DNA from: Pseudopyrenochaeta lycopersici
Lineage: Eukaryota; Ascomycota; Dothideomycetes; Pleosporales; Pseudopyrenochaetaceae
Direction: 5' to 3'
Assembly (NCBI GenBank): GCA_003313425.1
Contig: NHZP01000010.1
Coordinates: 1,054,001 to 1,118,000, forward strand
Length of the DNA: 64,000 nucleotides
In this document: positions 56,201 through 64,000 of the stretch, piece after piece
Position numbering within the stretch: position 1 is the first letter of the stretch
How the letters are laid out: every line of letters starts with the position of its first letter
Program-made: the position numbers and the translations under genes
The notes under the pieces: generated by a model
What the model saw: only the letters and a program-made list of their open reading frames with translations
Told to the model about the DNA's origin: nothing
The model's database searches: none

Positions 56201-57907
56201 GTTTGTGGCAATTTCCTGTTCTTTTATTTTTGTGATGGTGGTTGGGTAACTTTGGTGGTTTTGGCAATCTGGTGCTGGGAAATCTGGTGCTGGGGAACTT
56301 CTACAACCATGTTGAAGGTGCCCTATTGCCGGCCTTATCTGGGATTTAGTAGAGCGAATTCGAATAAATATGTATCCATGGCATCTGATACAAGACAATT
56401 TTTCGTATGGAATTTCCAACATCAGTTGAAGCAAGCGGCTTTCAGTCATGAGCGTATCGGAAAATAAGTGATCCTAGCTCAACACTCGCCCCATTGGTTA
56501 CTCGAACCTGTGGGCCTCTCGGCTGCTGTGACACCAGCATGATATGGTGCAGTATTGAAAGTCAACGAATATGAATATCACAACTCACTAGTTTGTTTCC
56601 GACACCGCAGCCTCACTCATACCAGTGGCCAAGCCTCGTGTTAGTGTCTCCAAGCCATCGGCCCAGCCTACAAGCCTGAAAGTCAACACTATACAGTCGA
56701 AGCGCAAAACTCTAGCGTGAAAACTTGCTGTGTGGTTTAAAGCGAAGTCGTGTTGGTGAAAGACTATGTGTTGAATGGGGATAAGCAACAATAAAATTAG
56801 GAAATGCAAAGACAAGGTGGTTGAGGTGAAGCTAAAGATCGCATTGTTGAGAAGATAACTTGGTGGCATTATATCACTTGTTAAATGCATGAGAAGTGTC
56901 CATGCAGCTTCCATCATTGTCAAAGCCCTTGCAGTCACAGCAGTATTATATTCGTACATCTATAGATAGCAGCCCGGTGAGTTCAGCTCCCTCAATGGTA
57001 GCTACTTCTATAAGTATAAATATCTCGAATCAACCGTTTGCTGAGATTTAATTAGGGTTAATATTGCTGCTGCCGGTACCATGGAGTGAAAAGCATGCTT
57101 AATTTTCTTGTGCGAACGTCGAGACCAACAGTCTGTGCTGTAAGACCAGACAGATCGGCTTCCATAAAACAGGCACTAAGAGATTCGTCATCATTCCCGT
57201 GTTCATATACTATGGTCACATCGTTGGAACGTAGGCTATAGCTTAAACTTGTTTCTTTTCCAGCATTCTTTGCTGCCGGTCAGTGAGCTAGTAAATGTAC
57301 CACTCCCATCCCATTCAACGTCGTGTATGAAACATTTTGCCTCTGCAGACCTCAGTCAAAGGTCAAAAATACTGTTTTATTGCTTGGCTCAGTGGATAGA
57401 TCAGGATATTAGTACCTTTTTCCATGGGCCGCTATATCAGAGTCAGTTTCCCAAAGCGCGCAAAATGTGTATATCGTTGCTTGCGTTGTCTGCACAAATG
57501 CGCATCAATTTATCATATGTTTCCCAAATCATCGGAAATCGTGCGACGCAAATTGTGGCACAAGAGGACACCCCAAGACCTATTCCAATGGCCAGCGGTC
57601 CAAGCTATCGAGATTGACTAGTATTCCAAAGACCTCAGAATATAAGGAACTTTGCAACCTGAATTCCCTGCCTACTAATAGTTCAAGGGTGCAACATTAT
57701 GCAACTTGTCGTATTGAGGCCACTTGTAGGGTGACCCATATTTACGTATGGGAGGGTAAAGTATGCCCCCTCTTGAGCGCTCATTGGGCAGGTAATCCGA
57801 TGGGGACGAAGTTCGGCCTAATTGGCTTCAATACCATATGTCTCCATTAAATAGAGATCTGGTACAGACGCTGAAGATCTTGAGAAGGCATCGTCGTTTC
57901 TTCGCCC
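53257..57907. other. Gene-poor, AT-rich 4.65 kb region
   Basis: No protein gene could be supported. Short ATG frames exist, such as 56588-56959 (minus, 123 codons, two hydrophobic stretches) and 55576-55809 (minus, with an ICCDCE cluster), but none has a recognisable family or a convincing full model. A heptanucleotide repeat lies near 55293 and a 14-16 bp direct repeat near 56264-56294. No transposon ends were found by eye. Confidence 0.45.
55290..55320. repeat. Tandem heptanucleotide repeat (TTTTTGA)n
   Basis: Three to four tandem copies of TTTTTGA, followed by a degenerate copy. Simple repeat of a kind prone to length variation. Confidence 0.75.
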
Positions 57908-59947
57908 CTAAGCGAAACCACCTTCAACCCGGCTCCTTCCATTCCCCCGCATATGATTTCGTGAGCTAGAACACACACTGCGCTCCCACTCCTTTCTTGT
58001 ATCTCGATAATCATTAAATTCAGGGAAGAACGTTGGCCGCCCGTTATACCCATTTTTGAACCACTTTTCTCCTTGCTCAAACCACCGCACCAGTGCAGGC
58101 GTGGCGTATACACCATCTGCTGCTGGGACATGATGCTCGTGTACTTTCCGAATCATGTATAGCTGGCTCTGGCTCATAGGCATGCATGAGTATCCTGCTT
58201 TCACACTATCCGTAATCGTTCGACGAAGAAAAGTTGTAAACTCGGCTTTACTTGGCATATCCTGTACCCCCATCGCGGTAAGGAACCCAGGAAAGCCGTT
58301 GATTTTGCGAATTTCGCGGATACTCTGAGCCATAAACGCCGATGTCCCTTGCGGTGGCGCACCATGTGTATCAAACAAGGCATCACGGAGCTCTGTAAGT
58401 GATTTGTTTGGCGGGCGAACGGCGGAGCTGAAAAGTTTGAGGAACATGAGAAGGCGGTAGGAAGTTCGTGTCGCGTTGAACGTCATAATGAGACGGTAGT
58501 CGGACACGGCGGACGGCTCAAGGTAAGCAAGTTCGGCCATACCAGCGCCTTTGATGTCAAGCATCCAAACAACATTGCGGAGAATAGCTTCTTTGATGAT
58601 GCAGAAAGTGAGCTCCTTCGTGAGGCCAGTGTCTGAGATCAGCGCTGCTACGAGGACATCTCCGAGATCAGGGAAATGTGCTTTTGTACGCGAGCCAGCT
58701 AGAAAGCGGGCTACTATACGATTTGCGCTAGCCACAATAGAGGAATTATCAGTCGCTAAGCACAGTAGTAGATGGAAGAGGCTGAAGTATGCTTCCACTG
58801 CTTTCTCAGACGCATAGTTGAGTGTGCTCCGCGAGTCGCTACGGCTGTATCCTTTCTCTGTGTCAGCTGAAAATTGTACGACAACGCTGTTCATGAAATG
58901 ATACAGAACTTCAATGCAGTTGGCCTCCTTTTTAGGCATATGAGCATATTCGTGGATGGCTCTCAGACAGGCGATAGCGTTATTCTTTACTTGATTCCAA
59001 TGGCGCCGACTAAGTGGCAATGGTAGCCACTTATCAAATCGAACACCTTGAATGCTCCTCCTCACACTGTACTGAAAGAAAGCCTCCTGACTCAGCAAAT
59101 CGAACTCGGATCGGAAGGTCGCGCGCCTGCCTCCCTCGATGGAAATGCCAATACCTAGCTTGGTGTTCATGAATGATTTCTTGAGGCAGAAGCATTGCAG
59201 CTCCCGAATGCGAATGAAGTCGTAGGAGGAGATCATCGTTTTGATCATGGGGACTGCGTTGGCGAAGGCGAACACATCGCGTGTTTCTAGATCCGCAAGG
59301 AGCAGGAGCAAGATCTCATCCGGTAGTGCAAACAGTTTCGACAGCTTGGGCTTATTGTGGGTGATACATGTGAGTTCATTGGGTGTACTCTGAGAGCTCA
59401 TTGGGAGTCTTTTTCTCATTTTACTAGTTTGTGAGGTAGCATCGCCCTGTGGAGGCATCCAGCTCGGCCCGTAGCCACAAACACGGCATTTGTGAGTACC
59501 GCGAGCCGGGCGACTACTATGTGGTTCACCACTATGGCTACTCCAATCTGCTGCTTGCCGCCGATAATCCACCAAGTTAATGGCGCCTCTTCCATGGTCT
59601 TGCTCAAGAGAGTCGCTGAAGAAGAAACTCAGTAGCTGGATGATAATACCTTTCAAAGTGTAAGCCGAAGTCCAGCCCTCAGCAGTATTCAGGATGGTAG
59701 CGCAAATGTAATCGCCGAACACGTTAGGGTGGGCAATGCTGCTCTGAATTTTAATGGTCGGAGCACATAGTGGATAGTCGCACGGGAAGTCGATAGTGAG
59801 GTGTAAGGAGTCTCCGAGCTCCGGACTGAGAATGAGGCAGGCTTTCTGTATATTGGCATCGTCAAAGTGTAGGTGAACATTCGGATACGGATTTTGCTGT
59901 ATCTCGGTGATATCGTTGAGAAGCCGGCGGTGCAGCAAGTTGGTCAT
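57908..59947 (-). CDS. UBC (E2-like) domain plus F-box fusion protein
   Basis: An uninterrupted 679-residue frame. The true ATG is at 59945-59947 (MTNLLHRRLL); the frame extends 8 codons upstream only from GTG. Residues 1-115 follow the E2 fold: RRLLNDITEI, then FPCDYPLCAPTIK, the HPN triad (73-75), a Cys in DYICATIL (about C82) at the active-site position, and GWTSAYTLKGIIIQLLSFF. A short CxxC motif (KCRVCGYGPSW, about 153-163) follows. An F-box-like segment begins at LPDEILLLLLADL (about 208-220). The remaining 450 residues are helical with no recognised domain. In one chain this would combine an E2-like module and an SCF substrate-receptor motif. E2 activity is unproven: the loop after the Cys differs from typical E2s (no obvious LD or Trp spacing). 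Confidence 0.75.
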   Translation of the reverse strand: MTNLLHRRLLNDITEIQQNPYPNVHLHFDDANIQKACLILSPELGDSLHLTIDFPCDYPLCAPTIKIQSSIAHPNVFGDYICATILNTAEGWTSAYTLKGIIIQLLSFFFSDSLEQDHGRGAINLVDYRRQAADWSSHSGEPHSSRPARGTHKCRVCGYGPSWMPPQGDATSQTSKMRKRLPMSSQSTPNELTCITHNKPKLSKLFALPDEILLLLLADLETRDVFAFANAVPMIKTMISSYDFIRIRELQCFCLKKSFMNTKLGIGISIEGGRRATFRSEFDLLSQEAFFQYSVRRSIQGVRFDKWLPLPLSRRHWNQVKNNAIACLRAIHEYAHMPKKEANCIEVLYHFMNSVVVQFSADTEKGYSRSDSRSTLNYASEKAVEAYFSLFHLLLCLATDNSSIVASANRIVARFLAGSRTKAHFPDLGDVLVAALISDTGLTKELTFCIIKEAILRNVVWMLDIKGAGMAELAYLEPSAVSDYRLIMTFNATRTSYRLLMFLKLFSSAVRPPNKSLTELRDALFDTHGAPPQGTSAFMAQSIREIRKINGFPGFLTAMGVQDMPSKAEFTTFLRRTITDSVKAGYSCMPMSQSQLYMIRKVHEHHVPAADGVYATPALVRWFEQGEKWFKNGYNGRPTFFPEFNDYRDTRKEWERSVCSSSRNHMRGNGRSRVEGGFA

Positions 59948-60763
59948 GTTGATGGCTCGCGTGGCGGGCACGTGTGGGGTCAGATGTGGTTAAAGTTGGT
60001 GGTTTGAAAACCAACAAAATTAAAGTCGTGGCGGTTGAACATATGAAATGAGAGTCGCAATCGAAAAACCCAGTACCTCTACAAAGTCTCTGATGCTTCA
60101 AAGGGGAGCGAGCCCGACAGGCTTTATAGAATTTCCCGCTGAGACTGCTAGGCAACAGCTTCAAAAGCGATTCTTCACAAAACGCGAGGACGCAATAGTA
60201 GCGCCCTTCGGCTACATTCTCAGCTGCGCAAGTGAGATCGGCCGCCCTCTTCAAATGAGCCAGAATAAAAGGCGATGCCCTGTGGGCATTTCCCCGATGC
60301 GGCTGTCATAGCGCCGTTCAGCCGCTCAACCACAGAAAAGGGCGCCAGAGTGTTGTGATCCAGCAGCGAAGAGATTCTCGCGAAAAGGTTTACTTGATAT
60401 CAGCTATTCTATTGCTTGCACAGCCTTTCCACAGCTACAACGTTCCTAATGCAGCAAGTCTGTGTCGCTGTATTTCACGGCTATTAGACAACATTTCTGC
60501 AACTGCTCAACGCCTTCTCTGCCTGCCACAGCTGCTAGCATATTCTGCTAGTGTACTATTAAACTCGAGAGGTCTTTTCGTACAGTTACGCTACAATACC
60601 GTACGGAGTTATCTCATAAATCCATAGAAGAATTAGGCTATCTTAATTAGTAATACCCGTGGATCTATAGAGTCTCTGGAGGTATTGACATAGTGAAGAG
60701 TCTCTACCTCGTCTGTGCTGATCACTATCGTTGGATTGTACGATAGGCCATCGAGCATCGAAT
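59948..60763. other. Intergenic region between E2/F-box gene and CYP505
   Basis: About 815 bp. Near 60350-60620 an AT-rich frame of about 90 codons reads through on the plus strand without protein-family character. It may be a remnant of a mobile sequence, but no ends were seen. Confidence 0.35.
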
Positions 60764-63700
60764 CTAGTCAAACACATCTGTGACGTAGCGAATATTTCGC
60801 AACGAGTCGAACCACTTTTGTATCCTTTCCAAGTCCGCATCCCCACCGGTTTCTTCCTCCATCTTATGCTTGATCTTGATCATAGCCTCCTTCGTAGAAT
60901 CAGCAAGTCCCCTAGACCCACAAACGTAAAGCTTGGCGCCCTTCTGCCACATTTCTGCGATGAGCTCAGCATCTAGCACCATCCGATCTTGCGCATACTT
61001 GCACCCTTCACTCTTTTCTGGGTCGCGACTGTATGAACGTTTCACTTCGATAACGCCTTGACGCTGCCATTCATCAAATTCCTCGCGATACAAGTCATCT
61101 TCATCTGGCGATCGGCATCCGAAAAAGAGGATCGCAAGCGCAAGTCGACGGCCAGATGCAAGCATCGCGGCACGCTGCTGTATAAAACCTCGGAACGGCG
61201 CGATACCAGTACCTGCAGCCACGCATATAATCGGCGTAGTCTCAGGCTCAGAGGGCAGACTGAAGGCAGCATGTGACGGGCGAACAGCGACTTGGACTGT
61301 ATCGCCTTCTGACAGAGAAGAAAGATACGAAGATGCAACACCTTGATATAGTCCTTGCCCAGAAAGGGACGCCTCCTTCAAGATAGAGTAGGTAAGCGTG
61401 GCGTGATTTGCGTGGTTCATTGGAGAGGATGAGATGGAGCTTGGTAGTCAGTTTTGGGAACCCTTCAATAAGTGAATGGCACGTACTATTGCCGCACACG
61501 CATTGGCGGCATCATTGCAATGAACGTTGCGAAAGGCAAATCGATATCAGGGCAACGCTCTAATAGGTCGAGTAACGACACACGCTTCGCGCTAATCTCT
61601 TCGTCAAATTCCTGATTGGCAAGACGGGTTAGAACGGCCTTGGCCTCTTCATCCTTGGCGGAAGCAGCAAGAATGAGGATGCTCTATAATTCAGTCAGCA
61701 AAGCTATGAGTGAGTGTATCTCTAACAACTTACTCTCTTTGTAGCTGGCTGTGAGAGCTCAACGTACGAGCTAAGGATGTCGTACGCGGTATGTGCCGAT
61801 TTCGTGGGCAAGGTGGTTGGCCCGTCCGCACTGATTTCGAGTTGTGCATCCCAAGGCAAGCGAAAACGTCTCATTACACGGCGCACAGTTTCTCTTGGGT
61901 TGAATGGGAGAACGATCAGGTAGTCACCTGGGGTATATGTTATACCTTCTGGTAATTGAATCTCGAGATGCTTCTTGAGGTGTTTGCTTTTGGGGTCTTT
62001 CGTAAGGATTTGCGTTTGAACAACAACGCCTGCTTTGACCTCTTGGCGAAGTGTGGACGCGCGCATCGTCGAGATGGTAACGCTTATCCCATGAGAGTCA
62101 TTTTGGATATCCGGCTTAGCATTGTACCGCGCTACCAAAGCAGACCAGAAGACGTTGTCCTCCCAGTTTTCGAAATCCGAAAAAACTTGACCCATGGAAA
62201 CATCAGAAAGGCCTAACTCTGTTAATTTACTTGCCCCTAGCTCAACTAGCTTGGCGTCCACTAGTCTCGGAATGCGATGATATGTCTGAGTCCACTCCCG
62301 GTTGCCACATCCGAATACAGCGTACGATACACCTTTCAGTGGTTGGGCATTCTTCTCGAGACGTTCAATCCACTCAACAAAATGGCCAGCGTTGTCCGGT
62401 GACTGTCCTTCGTATGATGCTGTCACTATTAACACAGGCTGATCCGTCGGTAGTGCACCCCTCGCGCTGTCTAAACAGTCGAGCTTCGTCACTCGGAAGC
62501 CGTGAGTAGCTGCGTCAGTTGCCACACGCTGCGCCAAAGACTCGCAAGTTCCACTATTTGAGCCATACAATACTGTCAATGGAACCCCGTTTTCCTGAAC
62601 ATTACCATCCATGGCTTTTGATGGATTTTTTTCTGTGGTAATAGGTTTTCCTGTAAGTCTGTGCTGTAAGGATGTCGGATTAAGTCCGTCTCGTAATATT
62701 GCCCGCATATGCATGTTTTTTGGTTTGATGGTCAATGTTTGCTTACGAAGCAGGGTGTAGCCAGGCTCTAAGACGAAATTGAATGTTTGCAGCAGCATGG
62801 CCAGGACAAGCAATGACTCTTGCCACGCGAAGGGGCGTCCAATGCAAGCACGCATGCCATTGCCGAATGGTTTCCAGCAGTTTGGAAACTCCTTGGTAAT
62901 CCGCTCAAAATTTTCGTCAAGCATGCGTTCAGGTTTGAATTCGATTGAGTCTTTCCCAAAAACCTTGGTGTCAAGTTGCGACTTGGCGAGCAAGTTGACA
63001 ATTGTTTCGCCCGCTTTAACCGGATATCGTCCAGCAAGTGTCGTATCCTCAAAAGCTTCAACTGTGAAGAGTGGGATCGTAGCATTCAAGCGTAAGGTCT
63101 CGCGGAGAACCGCGCTGATGTACGGCAGTTTGGTCATGTGCTCGACTTTAATTGCTTCTCGACCACAAACCTCATCCACTTCCTTCTGTGCTTTTTGCAT
63201 GGTCTCAGGGTGCTTTAATAACTGATAGAACACAAAAGAGAGCAACCCAGATGTGGTTTCGTGTCCGGCAATCAGGAAGGTAATGAGATTGTCCATGATG
63301 CTTTCATCCGTCATTTTTTGGCCCGTCTTAGGGTCTACACCTTTCATCATAGCTGACAGGAGGTCGTGTCTATCGTTTTGACTAACTTTCCGCGCCTCCA
63401 AAACTTCTCGAGCCGTTTTTCTCATGACGTTAATGTCAGCCTCATATTTATAATCTCTTGTACGGAAGAACATCGAAGGTAGAGGCGGACGTCTTGGCTT
63501 CTCGCCGGCCTCGGTCAAGAAATCGCCCATTGCTTCTATGAAAGGATGCAATTGTGGTGAATAGTAGCTATTGAAACGATAACCCATCGAACATAGTGCT
63601 AAGGTATCCAGAGTCAATCGTGTGAAGTCATCCGTCACTGGAATCGCGAAATCTGCTCCTTGACGTGCCCATTTCAGCGTAAGTTGAGACGCGATATCGT

Positions 63701-63949
63701 GCATGTCGTCGAACATTCTTTGGATTGAAAGGGGTCCAAAAGCGGGCATCAGAATGCGATGTGCAATTCCCCAGTTCTCTTCCCCCATTCTGGCGGTGAA
63801 AAGTCCATCGTGGACGCCTTCGCGGACTTCGTTCAAGGCAGCATTAATCGATTTCCTGAAGCGCTTTTCGTTGCAAGTCTCATTGACCAAAGCCTGAGTA
63901 GACACGATGACTACTGTTCTTCCGGGGAAACGTAATCGGTAGATTTCTC
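60764..63949 (-). CDS. CYP505-type fused cytochrome P450 / NADPH reductase, 5' end missing
   Basis: Three visible exons (61734-63949, 61487-61683, 60764-61439) separated by 50 and 47 nt introns. A further intron starts at 63950 with its donor beyond the window, so the N-terminus is absent. The P450 part has the I-helix AGHETTS, the K-helix ETLR motif and the heme ligand loop FGNGMRACIGRP. The FMN domain begins VLYGSNSGTCESLAQ. The FAD/NADPH part has YTPGDYL, QYSISSSPMNHA, AAGTGIAPFRGF and VCGSRGLA, and ends RYVTDVFD. This is the self-sufficient P450foxy layout that hydroxylates fatty acids at subterminal positions with NADPH and O2 (membrane-peripheral). All key motifs are intact. Family is certain; the exact substrate is not. 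Confidence 0.94.
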
Positions 63950-64000
63950 CTGTGAAATGGCATTAGCCTGTTCATTCGTCCCCAGGTAGGTCAGAGAAGA

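Noticed and set aside
57379..57430. tRNA-like stretch (GGCTCAGTGGATAG)
   Set aside because: It resembles a D-arm but there is no matching anticodon arm, T-arm or acceptor stem around it.

Overview
The window is nuclear DNA of a filamentous ascomycete. Genes are compact and carry many 46-115 nt spliceosomal introns (GT-AG, with several GC-AG). The gene set is typical of fungi: an Hsp104/Hsp98 disaggregase, Rdh54, calcineurin B, a DUF1770 protein, Atg27, a CYP505-type fused P450/reductase, a PTH11/rhodopsin-type membrane protein, a GH128 glucanase and a pogo/Fot-like transposon. The overall flavour suggests Dothideomycetes (Pleosporales); this is inference from protein style, not a computed placement. 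Gene models were spliced by eye and checked for reading-frame closure.

Layout. 1-10 kb: 5' part of a zinc-finger protein gene (-), ribosomal protein uS8/S15a (+), Hsp104 (-) with a TATA box and a heat-shock-element-like site, a 2.6 kb gap, and Rdh54 (-). 11-22 kb: calcineurin B (-) divergent from a DUF1770 protein (+), an NmrA-like reductase (+) followed at once by a relic of a fungal phosphotransferase, an Arl3/ARFRP1 GTPase (-), a carnosine N-methyltransferase-like gene (-) divergent from a Pac4-type proteasome chaperone (+), and a zinc-type oxidoreductase (-). 22.9-25.5 kb: a complete Tc1/mariner-pogo element with 101 bp identical inverted ends and a TA target duplication. 26.7-32 kb: a Ser/Pro-rich protein, Atg27 and a newly assembled four-exon F-box-like protein. 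32.5-41 kb: long tRNase Z (-), an SDR (-), a small secreted cysteine protein (+), and fibrillarin (-) divergent from ribosomal protein uL22/L17 (+). 42-53 kb: GPI-type GH128 glucanase (+), a decayed sugar transporter (-), a secreted amidase (+), a rhodopsin-domain membrane protein (-), a SnoaL-like secreted protein (+) and a four-TM membrane protein (-). 53.3-57.9 kb is gene-poor. 58-64 kb: an unusual E2-like/F-box fusion (-) and the CYP505 gene (-), whose 5' end lies outside the window.

Housekeeping genes (translation, rRNA modification, tRNA 3' processing, protein quality control, recombination repair, trafficking, autophagy) are interspersed with accessory secreted or membrane genes, gene relics and a recent transposon. 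I see no secondary-metabolite cluster, tRNA, rRNA or CRISPR. The most unusual items are the UBC-like plus F-box fusion protein, the intact transposon with structured ends, the small secreted protein, and the use of GC-AG introns.
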